Source: Mycobacterium sp. 155
GTDB taxonomy: Bacteria; Actinomycetota; Actinomycetes; Mycobacteriales; Mycobacteriaceae
Length of the DNA: 64,000 nucleotides
Assembly (NCBI RefSeq): GCF_000373905.1
Contig: NZ_KB892705.1
Span: 1,178,001 to 1,242,000 of the forward strand
Direction: 5' to 3'
This document shows positions 13,210 to 20,875 of this stretch, in pieces. Both the position numbers and the translations under genes were made by a program. A model generated the notes under the pieces. That model was given only the letters and a program-made list of their open reading frames with translations, was not told the DNA's origin and made no database searches. The stretch's first letter is position 1, and the number at the start of each line of letters is the position of its first letter.

Positions 13210-14531
13210 AGGCGGCCCATCCAGCTGTTGAACAGCCCGTCGGGATCGTATTTGGCGCGCAGTACGTCGAGCCGGGCCATGTTTTCATCGGTGGCGAACC
13301 GGGCGGGCCGCCGGCCGAGGTTCTCATCAGCGAGGCCGACTCCGGTGGCCAGGTGTGCCATGGCCGCCATGTTGTCGCGGGGCCAGTCGCGGTACCGGTT
13401 ATCGTCGGCCGGGTCGGGCCACACAGCGTAGAGCGCCATATTGATCTCGTCCTCCAACCCGTAGAACAGCTCCTCCCGCGCGGGTGACGGGCTCCAGTCG
13501 TACATCAGGAAATGTGACGGCGCCGGCGGCATGGTCTCGACGATACGGTGAATGCCCGGCAGCAGGTCCTCGGCCGATGCCGAGGTCCACATGTTGTCGG
13601 CGACGTAGCGGTGCCCCGGCGGGTAGTTGCTCATGACCGTGCCGTACCAGCTGGTCAGATCGGTGGTGGTGTACGGAATTTTGACGATCGCCCGATCGAC
13701 GGCCGGACAGCTGGACAGGATCGACAGGGCGGCCTCGGCTTCCGCTTCGGTATCGGCGAAGACGGGGGAGGCCACCACGATGGAAGGGCTTTCGAGTCCG
13801 AGGGCGGGCAGATTGCGGGACGTGATGATCTGCAGTTCCACACGGTCGCCGATCTCGGGGCTGATCCGGCGCGCCCAGGTGAAGACGTCGTCGAGCACCT
13901 CGACAGGGTAGATATACAAGCAGCTGCCGCAGACCGCCGGTCGCGGGTGCAGCTGTAGATGAAAGGCCGTCACCACGGCGAAGAATCCGGGCCCGGAACC
14001 GCGTGCCGCCCAGAACAAGTCGGAATTCTCGTCGGCGTCGCAATACATCCGCTGGCCGTCGGCGGTGACGACCTCGACGCCGATGACGCTCTCACATGCG
14101 GGCCCGACCGCCTTGCTGTTCCAGCCGTAGCCGCCCTGCAGCAGATACCCGCCCAGACAGATGCCCTCGTAGTGCCCCGCGGGGAAGAACAGGCCCAGCG
14201 TGTCGAGTTCGGCAGCCAGCTCGCTGCCGACTTTTCCGGGCCCGACGACGGCAGCCATGCGTTCGGCGTCGATCGCACAGTGGTCGAGGCGGCTGACGTC
14301 GAGCAGTGTGCCGCCATCGCGCAGGTGGCTGGCAGTCCAGCTGTATCCACCCGACACGATGCTGATTGGGCCCTGCGCTCCGGACACCGCACATACGACG
14401 TCATCGACGTCGTGCGCCTGCACGATGAGGTCGGGATAGCGGTCAGGCACCAGGCTGTTCCAGACGGTGGCGCGGCGCGCCGCCTCGTAGCCATCAGCGC
14501 CTCGACGGAACTGCCGTGCATCTGTCGACAT
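13206..14531 (-). CDS. FAD-binding oxidoreductase (PCMH/BBE-like)
   Basis: 441 aa. The N-terminal PCMH-type FAD domain is seen in AVSGAQGPISIVSGGYSW and the GGYLLQGGYGWNSKAVG loop; the C-terminus NRYRDWPRDNMAAMAHLA and KYDPDGLFNSW is berberine-bridge-like. Members usually bind FAD covalently through His in the SGGHS loop and Cys in GVCPT; here these positions are Tyr (SGGYS) and, on my alignment, Tyr, so the flavin may be non-covalent. Lies between P450 and methyltransferase genes on the same strand, 25 nt after the P450 stop. Substrate unknown. Confidence 0.88.
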   Translation of the reverse strand: MSTDARQFRRGADGYEAARRATVWNSLVPDRYPDLIVQAHDVDDVVCAVSGAQGPISIVSGGYSWTASHLRDGGTLLDVSRLDHCAIDAERMAAVVGPGKVGSELAAELDTLGLFFPAGHYEGICLGGYLLQGGYGWNSKAVGPACESVIGVEVVTADGQRMYCDADENSDLFWAARGSGPGFFAVVTAFHLQLHPRPAVCGSCLYIYPVEVLDDVFTWARRISPEIGDRVELQIITSRNLPALGLESPSIVVASPVFADTEAEAEAALSILSSCPAVDRAIVKIPYTTTDLTSWYGTVMSNYPPGHRYVADNMWTSASAEDLLPGIHRIVETMPPAPSHFLMYDWSPSPAREELFYGLEDEINMALYAVWPDPADDNRYRDWPRDNMAAMAHLATGVGLADENLGRRPARFATDENMARLDVLRAKYDPDGLFNSWMGRL

Positions 14532-14556
14532 TTGGCCTCCAGGACCGACGGCGGAC

Positions 14557-15876
14557 TCAATAGCGATCGATGACGTCGAGGGTCACCTCGCGTGCGGGAG
14601 CCACGGCAATTCCCCGCGCTGCGCTGCGTGGCGCGGAGCGAGCGCGATCCCGCGCCGGCATCCGCAGGTCCAATGTCTTCATGATCGTCGCGATGGCGAT
14701 GGCAAGCTCCGAATTTGCGAATGCCGCCCCGATGCACCGACGGTAACCGCCGCCGAACGGTGCGAACTGGAACGGTGAGACTTTGGAGTCCATGAATCGC
14801 TCCGGGCGGAACTGCTCCGGTTCGGTCCAGATTGCCGGATTGAAATGCAGCGCGTACAAGGCGATTCCCACGACCTGACCACTCGTGCACTCGACACCGC
14901 CGATGGTCATGGGGCTCGTCAGTCGACGCAGCACGACGGGAACAGGCGGATGCATGCGCAGTGTCTCTTTGATGACCGCGCCGAGGTAGGGCAGCGCGAT
15001 CATCTCCGCCGGAGTTTGAGCCTGGGCCACCTCATCGGCGACCCGTTGCCGGACGGCGTCGTCGCGGTAGATGTGATAAAGCGTCCACACCATCGAGGTG
15101 GCGGTCGTCTCGTGGCCAGCGGCGAGCAGCGTTCTGAGCTGATCGTGGATGGCCTGGCCGTTGCGACCCCGACCGCTTTCGTCGGTCGCCGACAGCAGAA
15201 TGTCGAGCATGTCGGAGTCGGCGAGGCTGCTGCGGGTCCGGGTGTCCATGTCGTCCGAGAGCAGCCGGTCGAGATCGTCGCGCAGCCGTAGGAGCCGCGC
15301 CCACGGGCCGTAGCCGCCGAGTCCGCGCCGCAACGCGGGAAGCAGCATCAGTGGCGCAGTGTTGGCCCGCATCAGAGCGGTGATCGCCTGGGTGTACATG
15401 GCGCGCCGGTCGGGCTCGGCGACGCTGAACACCACCCGGATGGCGATGTGCAGCGTGACGTTGACGGCCAGCCGGCGCACGGCGATCGAGTCACCGGGCC
15501 GTACGGTTTGGATCTCCTCGTGGGTCGCCGAGCAGATGATGTCGCTGTACTTCTTGACCCGTTCCCCGTGGAAGGCCGGCATCAACAGACCGCGTTCACG
15601 ATGGTGCTGTTCACCGGACAGCAAGATCAAAGATCCGGGCCCGACAACCGGTTCGATTGGATTCGGCGTGGGTGCCTCAGACAGCGCAGCAGTCATGGTG
15701 AGGATGTCGCGGGCAGCGTCGGCGGTTCCGAAGAACATGACCTCGCCGAGGCCGGGGAAGCTCAGTTCGATGGGGCTGCGCCTTGAGGCATGTCGGTGGA
15801 AGAACCTGACCGGGTCGACCCCGGCAGCAGCCGCGCGGAGGAGCCCAGCGGGTGACTTGATCAACTGAGCCGGCAT
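14557..15876 (-). CDS. Cytochrome P450
   Basis: 439 aa. I-helix oxygen-binding motif LLAAGHETTATSM, K-helix ETLRMHPP (ExxR), PERF-type segment FRPERFMDS and heme loop FGGGYRRCIG with Cys381. Sequence style (GEQHHRERGLLMPAFHGERV) resembles bacterial CYP110-like P450s, so an aliphatic or terpenoid substrate is plausible but not shown. I chose ATG 15876 because AAGGACA lies directly upstream; an in-frame TTG 30 nt earlier is less likely. Heads a minus-strand unit divergent from the biosynthetic operon at 17139. Confidence 0.92.
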   Translation of the reverse strand: MPAQLIKSPAGLLRAAAAGVDPVRFFHRHASRRSPIELSFPGLGEVMFFGTADAARDILTMTAALSEAPTPNPIEPVVGPGSLILLSGEQHHRERGLLMPAFHGERVKKYSDIICSATHEEIQTVRPGDSIAVRRLAVNVTLHIAIRVVFSVAEPDRRAMYTQAITALMRANTAPLMLLPALRRGLGGYGPWARLLRLRDDLDRLLSDDMDTRTRSSLADSDMLDILLSATDESGRGRNGQAIHDQLRTLLAAGHETTATSMVWTLYHIYRDDAVRQRVADEVAQAQTPAEMIALPYLGAVIKETLRMHPPVPVVLRRLTSPMTIGGVECTSGQVVGIALYALHFNPAIWTEPEQFRPERFMDSKVSPFQFAPFGGGYRRCIGAAFANSELAIAIATIMKTLDLRMPARDRARSAPRSAARGIAVAPAREVTLDVIDRY

Positions 15877-16703
15877 TGTCCTTGCCTTCCGGAGAAGATT
15901 TCGCAATGATCGACACTATTGCGAAACCGTCTCATTCGGGTCACGCTCGAAAGCTCGGTGTTCTGGTGCTGGCCGAAACCCGAATCAGATAGCCGGAATG
16001 GGCGCAGAATTGCGCTTATGTAACAGCGTTTGTTTGCACGGCCTGACCCGCTACGCGGCGCGAGAGAGCGCGCGGTTTGGATCGGTACGGCATTGGTCTC
16101 GCCTTGGTTTTCGCTGGTAGCGACCGCCGGTCGGAGCGCTTCGGAGGCACGTCGGCGATCTCTCGCCTGAGGTCGGACGGTATCCGGTCGCCGTGTGGAC
16201 GCGACTGTCGTCAGACCATGGATCGGCTCGATGGAATTCGCGGTATTTACCGCGTATTTCACGAGTTCAAGTGCGGGGGAAATGTTTATTGCGGCTAATT
16301 CGCATTGTTTTGTCAAGTTTATTAAAGTTGACATTTTGAATATCGCATTTACACGGTGAAAAGCTAGGCCAGATAAATGCAGCATTTGTTCTGGCATTTC
16401 CCCCCACCCTCCCTGTGGTATTGCCCCATCGGGCAACCGCGGTGATTTGCGAGATACAAGGATGGCACACGTATACCACGTCGAGCAATCGTCAAGTCAG
16501 CAAACGATGCCCCGGGGTACTGACCAGCTCGTCAGGGTGGTCAGCGGCGTCCCGGTGGCTGTGTATATTACTTCGCCCAGTTTGCGCGAGCGCGTCGTGT
16601 CGTGTGTGCGGGGCGACGGTTCTCGTGCTGTACGAGGAGTCGATGACGGGGAAAATAAATTTGACTTCGCACAGAAATCGCTGGAAACAACCTGTACACG
16701 GCG

Positions 16704-16877
16704 GTGCGGCTCGAATTGGATGAAGCGCCTTGCGGGTGGTATACGAGGCTTCCGTACTGGTCGGAGCGGTTTGGTGAGATTCGGCGCGACGTTGCGAGAG
16801 TGGACATCTTTCAACATTTGCAGATGCAACTAGACGGGCTCATGTGGCGCCACGGGCGTGGGGTAGCGCACGTCTGA
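16704..16877 (+). CDS. Possible small protein, 57 aa (or the 3' part of a frameshifted gene)
   Basis: The frame GTG 16704 to TGA 16875 reads as a well-balanced protein rich in aromatic and charged residues (RLELDEAPCGWYTRLPYW, then SERFGEIRRDVARVDIFQHL). The frame stays open upstream to about 16661, and a different frame is open from 16447, so a single frameshift near 16680 would produce a protein of roughly 135 aa. I do not recognise a family. It precedes the biosynthetic operon by 260 nt on the same strand. Confidence 0.35.
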   Translation: MRLELDEAPCGWYTRLPYWSERFGEIRRDVARVDIFQHLQMQLDGLMWRHGRGVAHV

Positions 16878-17078
16878 AGTTGCCGCCGCCCTCGCCGTGC
16901 GTGTCGCTGCGTAATATTGCTACTATCGGGTAAACGACCTGCTCGCCTGAACCCCACGCCGGTCCCCTAAGCGGCTCGGTAAAGATCAGGTACTTGCACG
17001 CGAAAAGATCGGAATGCCCGCCCTGTGTTTTCTCTTATCTACGTCCGGATAGCGTTGTATGTTGTTGCTCTCAGCGCT

Positions 17079-17099
17079 GTTGTGAACGGGGATCACAAC
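17079..17099. promoter_or_regulatory. Candidate operator upstream of the biosynthetic operon
   Basis: Inverted repeat GTTGTGA - 7 nt - TCACAAC, centred 50 nt upstream of the ThDP gene start. Arm length and spacing are those of a dimeric regulator site. No regulator gene is present in the cluster, so the binding protein would be encoded elsewhere. Confidence 0.5.
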
Positions 17100-17138
17100 T
17101 TTCGTCGTTGTTTCACATCGCTGATACGAGGGTGAAAT

Positions 17139-18899
17139 ATGGCAGCTACAGCAAGGGACGTATCTGAACGCCCGACCACGTACCGTGTCGTCGATCATAT
17201 CGTCGACTATCTGGCCGCCGGCGGGGTGACCCATATGTTCGGTGTGGACGGCGCCAACATCGAAGACTTGTACGACGCCGCATACTTCCGCGACGGTATC
17301 ACCGCCGTACTCGCAAAACATGAGTTCTCCGCCGCGACCATGGCCGACGGCTACAGTCGCAGCGGCGCGGGCCTCGGCGTCGTCATGGCGACCTCTGGTG
17401 GAGGATGCCTGAATCTGATACCCGGGTTGGGCGAATCACTTGCGAGCAGGGTTCCGGTCTTGGCTCTGGTCGGCCAGACGCCCACGACGCTCGACGGCCG
17501 GGGCAGCTTCCAGGACACCAGCGGCCGCGCGGGTTCGCTGGATGCCGAGGCGCTGTTCGGAGCGGTGTCGGTGAGTTGTGAACGTGTGCTGCGACCCAGC
17601 GACATCGTCACCGCGCTGCCACGTGCGATCGCCGCGGCGCGCACCGGCGGTCCGGCAGTCCTGCTTTTGCCTAAAGACATCCAGCAGCAGACCGTGGCGC
17701 TCGGCGGACCGATCTTGCGTAACGGTCAGGGGTTTGGTCAGAAGCAGGTAGGCGATCCACACCCGCTCATCCGGGCGCTACGTAGGGCCAACGGGCCCAT
17801 CACGATCATCGCCGGAGAGCAGGTCGCCCGAGACGACGCACGCGCCGAACTCGAGCAGTTGCGCGCGGTGCTGCGGGCACGCGTCGCCTGTGTTCCTGAC
17901 GCCAAGGACGTCGCGGGGATCCCCGGGCTGGGATCGTCGTCGGCATTGGGTGTCACCGGGGTGATCGGGCATCCGGGCGCGGTCGACGCGGTGGCTGGCA
18001 GCGCCGTATGTCTGCTGGTCGGTACCCGCATGCCCGTGATGGCCCGGACCGGGCTCGATGCCGTCCTCGGCACAACGCACACACTGTCGATCGGTTCGGC
18101 GCCACCGTATCTACCCTGCACCCACGTTCACACCGAGGACCTGCAGGCCTCCCTGTCGCGGTTGACCCGCGCGTTGACCGGCCATGGCAGGCCGCTGGGC
18201 GTTCGGGTGCCAGACGTGGTGCCGCAGACCGAGCTTGCCCCACCGTCGTGCTCTGACGACGGCGTGCGCTACCGCGACGCGATGCTCGCCCTGGACCGCG
18301 CGCTGCCCGACGAGGTGAACATCGTCGTCGATGCCGGCAACACCGGGGCCTCGGCAGTCCACTATCTGCCGGTACGGCGGGGTGGACGGTTCGTCGTCGC
18401 CCTGGGGATGGGCGGGATGGGCTACAGCTTCGGTGCGGGAATCGGGATGGCGTTCGCCCAGCGCAGGCGCACGGTGATCATCGCCGGCGACGGATCCTTC
18501 TACATGCACGGGTTGGAGCTGCACACCGCCATCCAGTACCGGTTGCCGGTGACAGTGGTGTTGTTCAACAACAACGCCCACGCGATGTGCGTGACTCGTG
18601 AGCAGCTGTACTACGACGACGCATACAGCTACAACCGGTTCTCGCCCAGCCGGCTCGGCGCCGGGTTGGCGGCGATGTTCCCGGGTCTGGCCTCGATCGA
18701 CGTCGCCACGATCGATCGACTGCCCGCTGCGCTCGACGAGGCACTCACGACCGATGGCCCATCGGTCGTCAGTATCGAATGTTCTGCGGACGAGATACCA
18801 CCGTTCGCACCGTTTCTCTCGGCGATCGGCACGGCCGTTGCCGAGAACAGTCACACAACAGAACAGGAGGGTACGGTCAATGTCCCTGCCAGCGCTTGA
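17139..18899 (+). CDS. ThDP-dependent enzyme, acetolactate synthase/decarboxylase-like
   Basis: 586 aa with the three-domain plan of the family: N-terminal PYR domain with the ThDP-activating Glu62 (AKHEFSAATMADGYSR), central Rossmann-like domain, and C-terminal PP domain with the Mg-ThDP motif GDGSFYMHG (from about residue 450) ending in FNNNAHAM near 480. It would form or transfer an acyl anion from a 2-oxo acid, by decarboxylation or carboligation. GAGGG is 6 nt upstream of ATG 17139. First gene of the operon; its 3' end overlaps the next gene by 20 nt. It is not part of an ilvB-ilvN pair, so a specialised role is likely. Confidence 0.9.
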   Translation: MAATARDVSERPTTYRVVDHIVDYLAAGGVTHMFGVDGANIEDLYDAAYFRDGITAVLAKHEFSAATMADGYSRSGAGLGVVMATSGGGCLNLIPGLGESLASRVPVLALVGQTPTTLDGRGSFQDTSGRAGSLDAEALFGAVSVSCERVLRPSDIVTALPRAIAAARTGGPAVLLLPKDIQQQTVALGGPILRNGQGFGQKQVGDPHPLIRALRRANGPITIIAGEQVARDDARAELEQLRAVLRARVACVPDAKDVAGIPGLGSSSALGVTGVIGHPGAVDAVAGSAVCLLVGTRMPVMARTGLDAVLGTTHTLSIGSAPPYLPCTHVHTEDLQASLSRLTRALTGHGRPLGVRVPDVVPQTELAPPSCSDDGVRYRDAMLALDRALPDEVNIVVDAGNTGASAVHYLPVRRGGRFVVALGMGGMGYSFGAGIGMAFAQRRRTVIIAGDGSFYMHGLELHTAIQYRLPVTVVLFNNNAHAMCVTREQLYYDDAYSYNRFSPSRLGAGLAAMFPGLASIDVATIDRLPAALDEALTTDGPSVVSIECSADEIPPFAPFLSAIGTAVAENSHTTEQEGTVNVPASA

Positions 18900-19581
18900 C
18901 GACATCGCCACCCATTCCGGCAGCTCTGACCCCATTGAGGGGGTCCACCGGGTCGAGACGTCGCCGCGGGAGAAGGCCACGCCGATCATCCTGGAGATGA
19001 TGCATTCGGTGTATCCGCACGATGAGGTGTTTGGCGAGTATTGCACCGTCAACGACTACATCGATTGCCCCCCCGACGAACTGTACGAATACCTGGCCGA
19101 CACTCGCAGTCTCGAGGAATGGACCTACAGCCTGCGCGGTTTCAAGGAAACCGATGAGCCCGGTTTGTGGCAGGCGTGGGACAAATTGGGTTCGGAGACC
19201 GAGATCTACACCCGGACCGTGGCCAATCCCCAGGCGCGCACGGTTGATTACCACTGCGCATGGGATCAAGGCAAGCATCTCTGGATGATCTACCTGATGC
19301 GGGTCGTCGACGCGCAGTTGGTGTTCAACAAGCCGGGATCGGTTGTGCTGTGGACGAATTGCCATCATCCGTTCTATGACCACAATGCCTATCCGGAGAC
19401 AGCGCCGCCGAACCGCCCGGTGTGGGTCGGTGACTTCTGGGACATGTTCGGCGCCGGTCATCTGCTGGAAATGCGCAATCTCAAGGCCATCGCCGAGTAC
19501 CGGCACCACAATGGGCTGCCCATCACCCCCGATTGGATGCGAGAAGCCAACCAACACGAAGCAAGCGTGGGTCGAGGATGA
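18880..19581 (+). CDS. SRPBCC (START/polyketide-cyclase-like) protein
   Basis: 233 aa. I chose ATG 18880 with AGGAGG (18865-18870) upstream, inside the end of the ThDP gene. The segment IDCPPDELYEYLADTRSLEE is a typical SRPBCC N-terminal start, followed by alternating strand patterns and an unusually His/Trp-rich second half (LWTNCHHPFYDHNAYPE, YRHHNGLP). Such proteins bind hydrophobic ligands and act as aromatase/cyclases or lipid carriers. The His-rich part raises the possibility of metal binding (inference). ATGA overlap with the next gene. Confidence 0.8.
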   Translation: MSLPALDDIATHSGSSDPIEGVHRVETSPREKATPIILEMMHSVYPHDEVFGEYCTVNDYIDCPPDELYEYLADTRSLEEWTYSLRGFKETDEPGLWQAWDKLGSETEIYTRTVANPQARTVDYHCAWDQGKHLWMIYLMRVVDAQLVFNKPGSVVLWTNCHHPFYDHNAYPETAPPNRPVWVGDFWDMFGAGHLLEMRNLKAIAEYRHHNGLPITPDWMREANQHEASVGRG

Positions 19582-20606
19582 GGGACACTCGTAATCCGGC
19601 GGTCAGCCTGCTCGACGTCTCCACTTATCTACCGGAGAACCGAGTGCCGGCACAGTGGTACACCGACCACTCGGAAACCGATTCACTGCGCGACAACCCC
19701 ATGTTCGCGCCGCCTGAATACCGGCATCATTCGACATTCGACGAATCCAATGTCGACATGATCGAGCGGGCGGTTGCGGGACTGACGGCCAGGCACGGGA
19801 GTGGACTGCTCGATGAGGTCGATATCCTGCTGACGCATTCGCAGATGCCCGATCTGCCGATCGTCGGTGCCGGTGGTGAAACGGCCGCGCGCCTCGGCAT
19901 CAAACCCAAGTGGATCCTCGACGTGCACAACGGCGGCTGCGCGGCATTTGTGTACATGCTCAGCCTCGCGCGCCAACTGTTGTGGTCCGGTGCGGGCCGT
20001 ACCGCGTTGATCGCCGCCTCGGTGAACGCCGCAGGCAAGATCTTCGAACAGGATCAGGTTCGTAAGTTGGCGCAGGCGTCGGTTCCCGGCGATGGTGCCG
20101 CAGTGGGATTGGTCACGCTGTCCGACAAGTCGCCAGTGCTGGACATCGAATGCCGGTTCTTCGGTGAGAACGCGGTCGATATGACCCTCGACACCGATCC
20201 GCCGCGGAAGTGGTGGGAGGCCGGACCCGGACAGGGCTACGTCGGTTTCAGCGAGGCCAAGATCATGAAGGTGCTCTCGCGCGGCAACCGTCAGGTGCCT
20301 CAGGTGGTCAAGGCGGTGTGCGAGCAGATCGGGGTGAAATCGAACGACCTCGACCTGTTGGTGACCAACCAGCCCAATCGGCTGTTGCTACGCAACTGGG
20401 ACGAAGCGCTCGAGCTGCCCCGCGAACGGCACCACGACACCTTCGGTCAGTGCGGCAATCTCTTCGCGGTCGGCATACCCGCCAACCTGGAGGCTGCGAT
20501 CGACAACGGTCAGGTCAAGACCGGCGATGTCGTGATGATGGCGGGATTCGCCCACGCGGGGGACTTCGCGGGTGCCGCCGCAATTCAATGGGGTGGGAGG
20601 CCGTAA
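19578..20606 (+). CDS. KAS III-like ketosynthase or acyltransferase with altered catalytic triad
   Basis: 342 aa thiolase-fold protein. The nucleophile is Cys121 in NGGCAAFVYM and the conserved Asn is Asn294 in FGQCGNLFAVG. The catalytic His expected in a 'xHQAN' loop is replaced by Asn264 in LLVTNQPNRLL. His is required for decarboxylative condensation, so the enzyme may instead transfer an acyl group (as in the CerJ-type branch) or bind a thioester. ATG 19578 overlaps the previous stop; its TAA shares a base with the ATG of the ACP. Physically between a cyclase-like protein and an ACP, so its substrate is probably ACP-bound. Confidence 0.87.
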   Translation: MRDTRNPAVSLLDVSTYLPENRVPAQWYTDHSETDSLRDNPMFAPPEYRHHSTFDESNVDMIERAVAGLTARHGSGLLDEVDILLTHSQMPDLPIVGAGGETAARLGIKPKWILDVHNGGCAAFVYMLSLARQLLWSGAGRTALIAASVNAAGKIFEQDQVRKLAQASVPGDGAAVGLVTLSDKSPVLDIECRFFGENAVDMTLDTDPPRKWWEAGPGQGYVGFSEAKIMKVLSRGNRQVPQVVKAVCEQIGVKSNDLDLLVTNQPNRLLLRNWDEALELPRERHHDTFGQCGNLFAVGIPANLEAAIDNGQVKTGDVVMMAGFAHAGDFAGAAAIQWGGRP

Positions 20607-20875
20607 TGACATCTCCGACAGGACAGGTACCGAGTCTGGATGCTGTCACCGACGACATCATCGCCATGATCTCGGCCGAGATGCCGATCCCGGGTCTCTC
20701 CGCGGAATCCTCGCTGCTGGATGGCGGACTCGACTCATTGCGGGTGATGTCGCTCGTCCTCCGGATCGAGAACCGCTGGGAGATCGACTTGGACGCCGAC
20801 GACGCCGATGAGTTGCGGACCGTCGGTGATCTCGGCCGACTCGTGCTGCGGCGCATCGTGGAGAAGCAGTCATGA
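20606..20875 (+). CDS. Stand-alone acyl carrier protein
   Basis: 89 aa. Four-helix ACP pattern with the phosphopantetheine attachment Ser44 in GGLDSLRVMSLVLRIE. It starts at ATG 20606 overlapping the KAS stop (TAATG), and its stop overlaps the ligase start (ATGA). It is likely to be loaded by the adjacent acyl-AMP ligase and to present the acyl chain to the KAS-like and ThDP enzymes. Confidence 0.92.
   Translation: MTSPTGQVPSLDAVTDDIIAMISAEMPIPGLSAESSLLDGGLDSLRVMSLVLRIENRWEIDLDADDADELRTVGDLGRLVLRRIVEKQS

Larger units (their letters stand above)
15877..17138. other. 1.26-kb divergent intergenic region, AT-rich in part
   Basis: Separates the P450 (minus) and ThDP (plus) genes. Around 16270-16400 the base composition drops well below the surrounding ~65-70% GC (runs such as TTTATTAAAGTTGACATTTTG near 16317, partly quoted), which suggests promoters or transferred DNA. 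Both open frames of 70-190 codons here and their translations look non-protein-like except for the short one at 16704. An inverted repeat sits at 17079-17099. I see no RNA gene or mobile element. Confidence 0.6.

Noticed and set aside
15861..16436. 191-codon open frame on the minus strand upstream of the P450
   Set aside because: Overlaps the P450 start in another frame, crosses the AT-rich spacer, has no ribosome site or recognisable domain.
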